Positions 19,455 through 27,591 of a DNA stretch of 64,000 bases are shown piece by piece. This DNA comes from Vandammella animalimorsus (GTDB taxonomy: Bacteria > Pseudomonadota > Gammaproteobacteria > Burkholderiales > Burkholderiaceae_C): assembly GCF_002285285.1 (NCBI RefSeq), contig NZ_NSJF01000002.1, positions 558,001 to 622,000 on the forward strand, written 5' to 3'. Under the pieces are notes generated by a model. That model was not told the DNA's origin. It made no database searches and saw only the letters and a program-made list of their open reading frames with translations. Made by a program: the position numbers and the translations under genes. The number at the start of each line of letters is the position of its first letter. The first letter of the stretch is position 1.

Positions 19455-19907
19455 ATGTTGACAAGCATTTCCCGCCGCCCTGCTGGCCGCCGCCAGCAGG
19501 GCTTTACGTTGATCGAGATCATGGTGGTGGTGGTCATCATCGGGGTGCTGGCTGCGCTGGTGGCGCCCAGCATCCTGGGCCGCACCGATGAGGCGCGCCA
19601 GACAGCCGCGCGCGCCGACATCAATACGCTGATGACGGCGCTCAAGCTCTACCGTACCGACAACATGCGCTACCCGACCAGCGAGCAGGGTCTGCAGGCG
19701 CTGGTGGCGCGGCCCAGCACCGAGCCGGTGCCGGCCAAGTGGAGCCGCCCGTACCTGGACAATGGCAAGCTGCCCAATGACCCTTGGGGCAATCCGTATG
19801 TGTACGTCTTCCCCGGCGTGTATGGCGAGGTGGACGTGCTTTCCTACGGCGGCGATGGTCGCCCCGGCGGCGAGGGCACGGACGCGGACATCGGCAGCTG
19901 GCAGTAA
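19455..19907 (+). CDS. gspG: type II secretion major pseudopilin G (cluster 1)
   Basis: A protein of 150 residues. The prepilin peptidase site is G16-F17 with Glu at +5 (QQGFTLIEI). The hydrophobic helix is followed by the GspG-specific LYRTDNMRYPTSEQGLQAL and the C-terminal calcium-site region (YLDNGKLPNDPWGNPY, then SYGGDGRPGGEGTDADI). It should be the main subunit of the periplasmic pseudopilus of cluster 1. The ATG at 19455 is preferred over one 6 codons upstream because it gives a usual 16-residue leader. Confidence 0.95.
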   Translation: MLTSISRRPAGRRQQGFTLIEIMVVVVIIGVLAALVAPSILGRTDEARQTAARADINTLMTALKLYRTDNMRYPTSEQGLQALVARPSTEPVPAKWSRPYLDNGKLPNDPWGNPYVYVFPGVYGEVDVLSYGGDGRPGGEGTDADIGSWQ

Positions 19908-19960
19908 GCCCCGCTGGCTGTTCAGACGGTTCAAAGTTCCAGCGCGAGGAGCCAGTTGGC

Positions 19961-20494
19961 ATGGGCCGCAAGGCGTACACCGCAGCCATGGCCTGGGCGG
20001 GCGGCACTGCAGGCCGGCCAGCCTGGCCGTGCTGCCCTTCGCGCCTGTCACTGACGCCGCTGAAGCCGCGCCGCCAGCGCGGCTTCACGCTGATGGAGAT
20101 TTTGGTGGTGGCCACCATCATCGCTGTCGGCGCGGCGGTGATGGTGTTGGCCTGGCCAGACAGCGGGCAGCGCGCGCTCGAGCGCGAGGGCGACCGCCTG
20201 GCGGCGTTGCTGGAGTCGGCGCGGCTGCACTCGCGCGCCAGCGGCCATGCGGTGCATTGGCGCCCCACGCCCGAAGGCTTTGTGTTCGAGGGGCGCATCC
20301 CGCATTTGCTGCAAGACCTGCCCACGCGCTGGGAGCAGCCGGGCGTAGTGGCCCAGCCCGTGCAGCCGGTGCTGCTGGGGCCCGAGCCCATTCTCACGCC
20401 CACGGCCATCACGCTCAGCCTGCCGGATCAGCCGGCGTTGCGCGTGCAGGTGGTCAGCGATGGTCTGGCGCCATTCGAGGTGCGCGCGCCATGA
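19961..20494 (+). CDS. gspH: type II secretion minor pseudopilin H (cluster 1)
   Basis: A protein of about 177 residues. A prepilin-type N-terminus (RGFTLMEILVV) is followed by a GspH-like globular domain. The start ATG at 19961 has GAGGAG 10-12 nt upstream and gives an unusually long leader of 41 residues before the cleavage site. A shorter start is not available as ATG or GTG near the motif, so the N-terminus is uncertain. It overlaps gspI by ATGA. Confidence 0.82.
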   Translation: MGRKAYTAAMAWAGGTAGRPAWPCCPSRLSLTPLKPRRQRGFTLMEILVVATIIAVGAAVMVLAWPDSGQRALEREGDRLAALLESARLHSRASGHAVHWRPTPEGFVFEGRIPHLLQDLPTRWEQPGVVAQPVQPVLLGPEPILTPTAITLSLPDQPALRVQVVSDGLAPFEVRAP

Positions 20495-20901
20495 CGCTGC
20501 CCTGGCCGCGCCGAGCCGCGCCCAAGCCTGCCGCGCGCGGGCTGCGCCAGCATGGCTTCACGCTGGTGGAGGTGCTGGTGGCGCTGGCCATCGTGGCGGT
20601 GGCACTGGCTGCGGGCTCACGCACCGCAGGCGGCCTGTTGCACAACGCCCAGCGCCGCGAGGAGGTGATGCTGGCGCAGTGGTGCGCCGAGAACGCCCTG
20701 GTGCAGGTGCGCCTGCTGGCGCAGACCCAGCTGCCCTCCATTGGCACCACGCGCGAGCGTTGCGAGCAGGCCGGGCGCGCGTTCGAGGTCGAGGTGGTCA
20801 GCAGCGGCACCGTCAACCCTTCGCTGCGGCGCGTCGATGCGCGCGTGCACAGCGCGCAGCACTTTGTGCTTTCGCTCTCGACCCTGGTGGGGCGCTTCTG
20901 A
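20491..20901 (+). CDS. gspI: type II secretion minor pseudopilin I (cluster 1)
   Basis: A protein of 136 residues with leader cleavage at G22-F23 (HGFTLVEVLVALAIV). A GspI domain follows with the typical AQWCAENALVQVRL helix. It is translationally coupled to gspH (ATGA) and separated from gspJ by 1 nt. Minor pseudopilins I, J and K form the tip complex. Confidence 0.92.
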   Translation: MTLPWPRRAAPKPAARGLRQHGFTLVEVLVALAIVAVALAAGSRTAGGLLHNAQRREEVMLAQWCAENALVQVRLLAQTQLPSIGTTRERCEQAGRAFEVEVVSSGTVNPSLRRVDARVHSAQHFVLSLSTLVGRF

Positions 20902-20902
20902 G

Positions 20903-21787
20903 ATGGCGGGCCAAAGAACTTCTGCAGGCGCAGGGCGCGCGGCGTGTGGCTTCACGCTCATCGAGGTGCTGGTGGCTGTGGCGCTGATGGCGGTGCTGGC
21001 AGGTCTGAGCTGGCGTGGCATCGACGGCTTGTTGCGCGCCCAGGCCCATGCCGAGCGCAGCGCGCAGCAGCAGGCGCTGCTGCAGACCGCGCTGGCGCAG
21101 TGGCAGCGCGACCTGGATCAACTGGTGCAGGTGCCGGCATTGACCACGCTGGACTGGGACGGCAAGGTGCTGCGCCTGACGCGCGCCAGCACGCGTGTGC
21201 ACGAGGGCGCCCCCCCCAGCCTGCGCGTCGTGGCCTGGGCGGAGCAGCAGATCGACGGCCAGAGCCACTGGCTGCGCTGGCAGTCGCAGCCCATCAGCCA
21301 GCGTCACCAATGGCTGGCGGCCTGGAATGCGGCCCAGCTCTGGGCCCAGGGGCAGGGCCAGTCACAGTACGGCCAGGCCGTGCGCCTGCTGCCGCTGGTG
21401 CGCTGGCAGATTTTTTATGCGCTGGAAGGGCGCTGGAGCAACCCGCTGTCCAGCCAGCAACTGGGCTGGGCCGGTGGCCCAGGCCCAGGCGGTGGCGGCC
21501 CGCAGGGCGGGCTGGACCAGCCCTTCGACCGCCAGGAGCGGCCGCCAGCCGATGGCCAGCTCGATGCGCCAGGTGGCCAGGCCCCAGGCAACGGGCAGGG
21601 CAATGGCGAGGGCAATGGCGAGGGCGGCGCAGAGGGCGAAGGCAACGCGCAGCGCTACCAAAGCCCGGCCGTGCGCATGCGCCTGCCCGACGGCATCCGC
21701 CTGGAGCTGGAGCTGGACGAGCACAGCGGCTTTGGCGGCCGCATCACGCGCGACTGGCTCAGCCCACTGTTCGGGAGTGCGCGCTGA
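20903..21787 (+). CDS. gspJ: type II secretion minor pseudopilin J (cluster 1), with a Gly-rich insertion
   Basis: A protein of 294 residues, longer than the usual 200-220. The cleavage motif is CGFTLIEVLVAV (G16-F17), followed by the typical GspJ segments LSWRGIDGLLRAQ and LLPLVRWQIFY. A low-complexity Gly/Gln/Pro/Asn-rich stretch of about 65 residues (roughly 190-255) is inserted before the last beta strands (VRMRLPDGIRLELEL). It starts 1 nt after gspI and overlaps gspK by 1 nt. Confidence 0.9.
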   Translation: MAGQRTSAGAGRAACGFTLIEVLVAVALMAVLAGLSWRGIDGLLRAQAHAERSAQQQALLQTALAQWQRDLDQLVQVPALTTLDWDGKVLRLTRASTRVHEGAPPSLRVVAWAEQQIDGQSHWLRWQSQPISQRHQWLAAWNAAQLWAQGQGQSQYGQAVRLLPLVRWQIFYALEGRWSNPLSSQQLGWAGGPGPGGGGPQGGLDQPFDRQERPPADGQLDAPGGQAPGNGQGNGEGNGEGGAEGEGNAQRYQSPAVRMRLPDGIRLELELDEHSGFGGRITRDWLSPLFGSAR

Positions 21788-22884
21788 TGGCCGGCCGCAT
21801 GCCCCCCCATCGCTCAGGCGGCCTGGCGCAGCGGCTGCGGCCCGCCGCTGCGGCGCGCATGCGCGGCGCGGCCTTGCTGCTGGCCATGCTGATTGTGGCG
21901 CTGCTGGCCAGCATGGCGGCTGCGGCCAGCTGGCGTCAGTGGCGCAGCGCCCAGGCCGAGGCCGATGAGCGCGCGCAAATGCAGTCGCACTGGCTGGTGC
22001 GCGGCGCGCTGGACTGGTCCAAGATCATCCTGAACATCGACGCCGTGGTCGATTCGGCCTCCAGCAGCCAGGGCGGCCAGCCCAGCGACCACTTCAACGA
22101 GCCCTGGGCCGTGCCGCTGGCCGAGGCCAAGCTGGGCACCTTTCTGAGCGCCGAGCACAACATCGCCACGGACGCCAATGCCGATCTGGGCGAGGCCTTC
22201 TTCTCTGGCGCCATCGTCGATCTCAACGGCCGGCTGAACTTTGCCAATCTGCTCGATGGCGGCCAGATCGACCCGCAGGTGCTGCAGCAGTTCGAGCGTT
22301 TGTTCATCGAGCTCGGTCTGGGTGCAGGGCGCGCTGCGCCGTTGGCGCAACGCTACCTGGAGGCCACCCGCGTGGATTTGCAGGCCGATGTGGATCTGGC
22401 GCCTACCTGTGTCGAGCAGCTGGCCTGGCTGGGCCTGCGCGAGCCCGAGATCGCCTTGCTGCGCCCGCACATCACGCTGCTGCCGGCGGTGCGCACGCGG
22501 CTGAACCTCAACACCGCCAGCGAGCGCGTGCTGGCCGCCGCGCTGCCCGAGGGCGCCGGCAGCGCCGCAGCGCGCCTGGTGGCCGTGCGCAGCCTGCAGC
22601 ATTTTGATTCGCTGGCCATGGCCCAGGCCCTGCTGCCTGGGGAGATGGCGCTGCCCGAGCGCTATTTCAGCGTCGGCAGCGATTACTTTCTCGTCAGTGG
22701 CCGGCTGCGCCTGGACGCGCTGCAGACACAGGACCACTACATCCTGCGCCGCGATGGCCGCACGCTGCACACCGTGGGCCGCGAATGCGCCGTGCCGCCG
22801 CCAACGCTGGACGCCCCGCTGGCGCCGCTGAGCACGGCCCCACAGCCAGGCCAGCCAGGCCAGTCCGCAGCGCAGCGGCGCTGA
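21787..22884 (+). CDS. gspK: type II secretion minor pseudopilin K (cluster 1)
   Basis: A protein of 365 residues. The prepilin-like start RMRGAALLLAMLIVALLAS lacks Glu+5, as is normal for GspK, and is followed by a large domain with the conserved IVDLNGRLNFANLL and RLNLNTASERVLAAAL segments (alpha domain) and SDYFLVSGR near the end. It caps the pseudopilus. It is the last T2SS gene of this cluster; gspL, gspM and gspN do not follow. The next 297 bp up to 23181 hold no gene that I can support. Confidence 0.93.
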   Translation: MAGRMPPHRSGGLAQRLRPAAAARMRGAALLLAMLIVALLASMAAAASWRQWRSAQAEADERAQMQSHWLVRGALDWSKIILNIDAVVDSASSSQGGQPSDHFNEPWAVPLAEAKLGTFLSAEHNIATDANADLGEAFFSGAIVDLNGRLNFANLLDGGQIDPQVLQQFERLFIELGLGAGRAAPLAQRYLEATRVDLQADVDLAPTCVEQLAWLGLREPEIALLRPHITLLPAVRTRLNLNTASERVLAAALPEGAGSAAARLVAVRSLQHFDSLAMAQALLPGEMALPERYFSVGSDYFLVSGRLRLDALQTQDHYILRRDGRTLHTVGRECAVPPPTLDAPLAPLSTAPQPGQPGQSAAQRR

Positions 22885-23181
22885 GAGCCGCTGTTCAACA
22901 GCTTTGCACGGCGGTTTCCGGATTGCGGATTGAGCCGATCCGCTTGCGCTGCAAAGCCTCGCCACAGCGTCGGCCATGGCTGCGTGATCGGCGCAATGTG
23001 CCGCCTTGCACCCATCCCCAACCGCCTCTTGCACAGTTGCACCGAACGGTGGAACAGGCCCTGAGCCTCGCGCTTGCTGCACGCCCCGTGCCGCTGTCGG
23101 CTGGCGGACAGCCTTTGCCATGCCTTGCCTTTAGCATGGCCCCTCGTCTGCTGGAAACCGAACAGAAAAGGCCTTTTCTTC

Positions 23182-25353
23182 ATGTCCGACCTTGCCTCTT
23201 CCCCCACCCCAAATGCTGCGGAGCCCTTGCTGCGGCAGCAGCATGGCCCGGTGTTGGCGCTGCAGTTGCAGCGCGCGCCTGTGCTGGCCGATCAGGCCGT
23301 CGTGTGCGCCGCCCTGCAGCAGGCGCTGCAACAGGCCCAGGACGATGCGGCCACGCAGGCCGTGCTGCTGCTGGCCGGCCCCGCCTGGGATGGCGCGCTG
23401 GACGCTGCGGCCGTGCAGGGCGATGCCGCGCGCGTACCCGATGGCCAGGCGCTGCGCGCAGCCTGTCAGAGCATCGAAGCCTTTCCCAAACCCGTCATCG
23501 CCGTGCTGCAACGCAGCGTGCAAGGCGCGGGCCTGGAGCTGGCCCTGGCTGCGCACTACCGGCTGGCCTTGCCTTCGGCCCGTTTGGCCTGGGCCGATTG
23601 GGCGCTGGGCTTGCCGCCGGCTGCGGGCGGCATGGCGCGCGCGCTGCGTTGGATGGGCGCCGAAGCCGCTGCCGCATGGCTGCTGGGCGGCAGGGCGCTG
23701 ACGGCCCAGCAGGCTCGCGATGCCGGCCTGGTCGATCAGCTGCTGGCCGATGGCGACGATGCCCTGGCCGCTGGCCTGGCCTGGGCCGGGCAGTTGCTGG
23801 CGCAGCAGGCTGGGCCGCGCCCGGCCTCGGCCCAGCCGTTGGCATCGCCTGAGCAGGCTCTGGCAGAGCTGGACGCGCAGGAGCAGGCGCAGCGCAAGAG
23901 CAGCCGCGGCCTGCAAGCGCCAGGTTTGATCCTGCAGGCGCTGCGCGCGGCTGTGCAGCAGCCCTGGGTACAGGCCCTGGCGGCCCAGCAGGCCGTGTTC
24001 GAGCAAGCCCGCGGCAGTGCCCAGCACGCCGCGCTGCTGCATGCGGCCTGGGCCGAGCGCGCCGCCGCGCAGGTGCCAGAGGCGCGCGCCGCCGCGCCGC
24101 GCCCAGTGCATTGCATCGGCGTGGTCGGCGGCGGCACCATGGGCGCAGGCATTGCCGTGGCGGCGCTGAATGCAGGCCTGCCGGTGACCATGATCGAGCG
24201 CGACGCCCAGGCCCTGGCGCGTGGCCAGGCCAATCTGGAAAAGGTCTATGACGGCCTGATCGCCAAGGGCCGCATGAGCGAGCAGGCCAAGGCCGCCACC
24301 ATGGCGCGCTTTGCCGCCAGCACCGATTACGCCGCGCTGGCCGAGGTGGATCTGGTGATCGAGGCCGTGTTCGAGGATCTGGCCGTCAAGCAGGCCGTGT
24401 TTGCCCAGCTCGAGCGCGTTTGCAAGCCCGGCGCGGTGCTGGCCACCAACACTTCTTACCTGGACATCGACGCCATCGCTGCGGCCACGGGCCGTCCGCA
24501 GGACGTGATCGGCCTGCACTTCTTCAGCCCGGCGCACATCATGAAGCTGCTGGAGATCGTCGTGCCCGCGCAGGCCGCGCCGGACGTGGTGGCCACGGCC
24601 TTTGCACTGGCCGCGCGCATGAAGAAAACGCCGGTGCGCGCCGGCGTCTGCGATGGCTTCATCGGCAACCGCATTCTGGCCGTGTACAAACAGGCGGCCG
24701 ACTACCTGATGGAAGACGGCGCCAGCCCCTACGAGATCGATGCCGCCGTGCGCGGCTTTGGCTACCCGATGGGGCCGTTCCAGGTCACGGATCTGGCCGG
24801 GGGTGACATCGGCTGGGCCACGCGCAAGCGCCGCGCTGCCACGCGCGATCCGCGTGCGCGCTATGTGGAGATTGCCGACCGCATCTGCGAGCGCGGCTGG
24901 TTCGGCCAAAAGACCGGGCGCGGCTTTTACCGCTATGCCGAGGGCGCGCGCAGCGGCCAGCCCGACGAAGAGGTGCTGGCCATCGCCGCCGCCGAGCGCG
25001 CGCGCAAGGGCATCACGCCGCGCAGCTTCAGCGCCGATGAGATCATGCGCCGCTACATGGCCGCCATGGTCAATGAAGGCGCCAAGGTCGTGCAGGAAGG
25101 CATTGCGCTGCGCCCGCTGGACGTGGACGCCGTGTTCCTGGGCGGCTATGGCTTTCCGCGCTGGCGCGGCGGGCCCATGCACTGGGCCGATGCGCAAGGG
25201 CTGCAGACCATCCTGGCCGACATCCAGGCCTTCGCCCAGGAAGATGCGCTGTTCTGGCAGCCTGCAGAGCTGCTGCAGCAACTGGTGGCGCAAGGGCGCA
25301 ATTTCGCCAGTCTCAATGCCGCCGCAGCCACCACGGAGGAGCAGACCACATGA
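23182..25353 (+). CDS. FadB-like bifunctional protein: degenerate crotonase domain plus 3-hydroxyacyl-CoA dehydrogenase
   Basis: A protein of 723 residues. Residues about 15-210 have a crotonase fold (VQGAGLELALAAHYRLA) but lack the usual AGADI oxyanion loop, and the second catalytic Glu position reads WADW (Asp). Residues about 310-490 are an NAD-binding 3-hydroxyacyl-CoA dehydrogenase with VVGGGTMGAG, the NTSYLDI Ser and the catalytic HFFSP...EIV pair. DGFIGNRI and two C-terminal helical 3HCDH domains follow. It should oxidise 3-hydroxyacyl-CoA; hydratase activity is doubtful. It overlaps the next gene (a separate enoyl-CoA hydratase) by ATGA, which may supply the missing step. ATG 23182 is chosen as the family-like start. 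Confidence 0.88.
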   Translation: MSDLASSPTPNAAEPLLRQQHGPVLALQLQRAPVLADQAVVCAALQQALQQAQDDAATQAVLLLAGPAWDGALDAAAVQGDAARVPDGQALRAACQSIEAFPKPVIAVLQRSVQGAGLELALAAHYRLALPSARLAWADWALGLPPAAGGMARALRWMGAEAAAAWLLGGRALTAQQARDAGLVDQLLADGDDALAAGLAWAGQLLAQQAGPRPASAQPLASPEQALAELDAQEQAQRKSSRGLQAPGLILQALRAAVQQPWVQALAAQQAVFEQARGSAQHAALLHAAWAERAAAQVPEARAAAPRPVHCIGVVGGGTMGAGIAVAALNAGLPVTMIERDAQALARGQANLEKVYDGLIAKGRMSEQAKAATMARFAASTDYAALAEVDLVIEAVFEDLAVKQAVFAQLERVCKPGAVLATNTSYLDIDAIAAATGRPQDVIGLHFFSPAHIMKLLEIVVPAQAAPDVVATAFALAARMKKTPVRAGVCDGFIGNRILAVYKQAADYLMEDGASPYEIDAAVRGFGYPMGPFQVTDLAGGDIGWATRKRRAATRDPRARYVEIADRICERGWFGQKTGRGFYRYAEGARSGQPDEEVLAIAAAERARKGITPRSFSADEIMRRYMAAMVNEGAKVVQEGIALRPLDVDAVFLGGYGFPRWRGGPMHWADAQGLQTILADIQAFAQEDALFWQPAELLQQLVAQGRNFASLNAAAATTEEQTT

Positions 25354-26171
25354 GCGCCCCTGCAACGACCGAGCAGCCATTGCTGCGCCAGCGCCACGGC
25401 GCTGTGCTGCTGCTGTCCAACAACAACGTGGCGGCGCGCAACGCGCTCACGCCCGGCTTTTACCTGGGCCTGGTGCAGGCGCTGCGCGAGGCCGCTGACG
25501 ATGCCAGCGTGGGCGCGATCGTGCTCACCGGCGAGGGCGGGCACTTCTGCGCTGGCGGCGATCTGCGCCAGCTGGCGCAGCGCCACGCCATGGCGCCGCA
25601 GCAGCGCCGCGAGGAGCTCGAACGCCTCAACATCCTGGTGCGCGCCATCGCCGATTGCCCCAAGCCGGTGATCGCCGCCGTCGAAGGCGCAGCCGCAGGC
25701 GCCGGGCTGTCGCTGGCGCTGGCTTGCGACATGCTGGTGGCCGCTGAAGACGCCGTGTTTTCCGTCGCTTACGTCAAAGTCGGCCTGAGCCCCGATGGCG
25801 GCGCCACGCATTTTCTGGCGCAGTTCCTCTCGCGCCAACGCATGACGCAGCTGTGCCTGACGGGCGAGCGCATCAGCGGCGTGCAACTGCATGCGCTGGG
25901 CGCCGTCAACGCGCTGACGCCGCCGGGCCAGGCGCGGGCCCAGGCGCTGGAGCTGGGCCAGCAGATCGCCCAGGGGCCGATGCAGGCCATGGCCGACATC
26001 AAGGCGCTGTGCCGCATGGCCGCCAGCCAGCCGCTGGCGCAACAGCTCGAAGAAGAGGCGCAGCGCATGGTGCAGGCCCAGGGCCGGGACGAGGCGCGCG
26101 AAGGCATTGGCGCCTTTCTCGAAAAGCGCAACCCCGATTTTGTGCGCCTGCGCCAGGCGCCGCGCGATTGA
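25350..26171 (+). CDS. enoyl-CoA hydratase/isomerase
   Basis: A crotonase of 273 residues with a good oxyanion loop (GHFCAGGDLRQLA) and second loop (GAAAGAGLSLALACDMLVA). The first catalytic Glu is replaced by Ser (GLSLA). The second region reads AYVKVGLSPDGGATHFL, the pattern of PaaG-like isomerases that use an Asp (SPDGG). A delta-isomerase role is therefore as likely as hydration. It is coupled to the FadB-like gene (ATGA) and 10 nt ahead of the CoA-transferase. Confidence 0.88.
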   Translation: MSAPATTEQPLLRQRHGAVLLLSNNNVAARNALTPGFYLGLVQALREAADDASVGAIVLTGEGGHFCAGGDLRQLAQRHAMAPQQRREELERLNILVRAIADCPKPVIAAVEGAAAGAGLSLALACDMLVAAEDAVFSVAYVKVGLSPDGGATHFLAQFLSRQRMTQLCLTGERISGVQLHALGAVNALTPPGQARAQALELGQQIAQGPMQAMADIKALCRMAASQPLAQQLEEEAQRMVQAQGRDEAREGIGAFLEKRNPDFVRLRQAPRD

Positions 26172-26181
26172 GGAGCAGGTC

Positions 26182-27486
26182 ATGGATGCAAAAACTCAGC
26201 CCGCCGCCGGGCGTGCGGCCCCAGATGCAGCAGATGCCGCAGCGCCGCAGCCCCTGCCGCTGGCCGGCGTGCGCGTGCTCGACCTCTCGCGCGTGTTTGC
26301 CGGGCCGCTGTGCGCCCAGGTGCTGGCCGACTTCGGCGCCGAGGTCATCAAGATCGAACACCCTGGCCGTGGCGACGACACGCGCGACTGGGGCCTGCGC
26401 ATCGGCCAGACCGAGACGACCTACTACAACAGCATGAACCGCAACAAGCGCTCGGTCACGCTGGATCTGCAAACCCCGCAGGCGTTGCAGATCATCGAGG
26501 CGCTGCTGCCGCAGATTGATGTGCTGGTGCACAACTTCAAAAGCGGCGGCGCGGAAAAGCTCGGCCTGGGCTACGAGCGGCTCAAGGCGCTCAAGCCAGA
26601 GCTGATCTACTGCGCCGTGGCCGGCTACGACAGCAGCGGCCCTGAGGCCACGCGCCCCGGCTATGACCTGGTGATCCAGGCCGAGGCCGGGCTGATGGCC
26701 CTCAACGGCGAGGCCGGGCAGCCGCCGCTGAAATTTGGCGTGGCCGTGGTGGACTTGATGACCGGCATGGCCGCCGCGCAGGCCGTGCTGGCGGCATTGT
26801 TTGAGCGCCAGCGCAGCGGCCGCGGCCGGTTGATCGAAATGGCGCTGTACGACTGCGGCCTGATGGTGACGGGCTACTACGGCCTGGAGGCCCTGGAGCT
26901 GGGCCACGACCCGGCGCGCTACGGCAACGCCCATCCGTCCATCATGCCCTACGGTTTGTTCGAGGCCGCTGACGGCCCGCTCATCATTGCCGTGGGCAAC
27001 AACGCGCAGTTCGAGAAGTTTTGCCTGCACGTCATCGAGCGCCCGGAGATCGTGCAGGACGAGCGTTTTGCCACCAACGTGCAGCGCGCCCGCCACCGCC
27101 AGGCGCTGGCGCCGCTGCTGCAGCAGGCCATTGCGGCCTGGCCGCGCGCGCAGTTGCTGCAGCGCTTGCGCGCGCAGGGCATCCCCTGCGGCGAAGTCAG
27201 CGGCCTGCACGAGGCGCTGAGCAGCGATCGCACCCAGCGCAGCGGCCTGCTGCAGAGATTGCCGCACCCCGTGGCTGGCACGGTGCCGGTGTTCGCGCCG
27301 CCTTACCGGCTCGACGGCCAGCGCCTGCCCATCCGCCATGCGCCGCCCACGCTGGGCGAAGGCACGCGCGAGGTGTTGCACAGGCTGCTGGAGATGAGCG
27401 AGGAGCAATTGCAGCAACTGCAGACTCAGGGCGTGCTCAAACTGCCTGCTGCGGCTGAGGCGTCGAGCGCATCCAAGCCTTCTTGA
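26182..27486 (+). CDS. CaiB/BaiF family (class III) CoA-transferase
   Basis: A protein of 434 residues. The class III CoA-transferase opening (PLAGVRVLDLSRVFAGPLCAQ) is followed by GAEVIKIEHPGRGDDTR and the NRNKRSVTLDL segment. The catalytic Asp is in GYDLVIQAEAG... VVDLMTG, where DLMTG is the usual position. It would activate a carboxylate by moving CoA from another acyl-CoA. The ATG at 26182 has GAGGAG upstream. It continues the same operon as the two preceding genes and precedes two Bug-type binding proteins, consistent with uptake and activation of an organic acid. Confidence 0.92.
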   Translation: MDAKTQPAAGRAAPDAADAAAPQPLPLAGVRVLDLSRVFAGPLCAQVLADFGAEVIKIEHPGRGDDTRDWGLRIGQTETTYYNSMNRNKRSVTLDLQTPQALQIIEALLPQIDVLVHNFKSGGAEKLGLGYERLKALKPELIYCAVAGYDSSGPEATRPGYDLVIQAEAGLMALNGEAGQPPLKFGVAVVDLMTGMAAAQAVLAALFERQRSGRGRLIEMALYDCGLMVTGYYGLEALELGHDPARYGNAHPSIMPYGLFEAADGPLIIAVGNNAQFEKFCLHVIERPEIVQDERFATNVQRARHRQALAPLLQQAIAAWPRAQLLQRLRAQGIPCGEVSGLHEALSSDRTQRSGLLQRLPHPVAGTVPVFAPPYRLDGQRLPIRHAPPTLGEGTREVLHRLLEMSEEQLQQLQTQGVLKLPAAAEASSASKPS

Positions 27487-27591
27487 ACTGTCTGAACGGC
27501 CCTGAGCCAGGGCCAAGCCCGCGCATGGCGTAACCCTGGCGCCAGGCACGGGCGGGATCGGTCAATCACCACCGGGGGAGGGAGCATCGCC

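Noticed and set aside
23131-25380. 749-residue open frame opposite the FadB-like gene
   Set aside because: It is antisense to a clear FadB-like protein and has no recognisable domain; a GC-bias artefact.
27497-27515. GGCCCTG/CAGGGCC hairpin after the CoA-transferase gene as a terminator
   Set aside because: There is no T tract on either side, and the following Bug gene has its own strong ribosome site but may still be co-transcribed.
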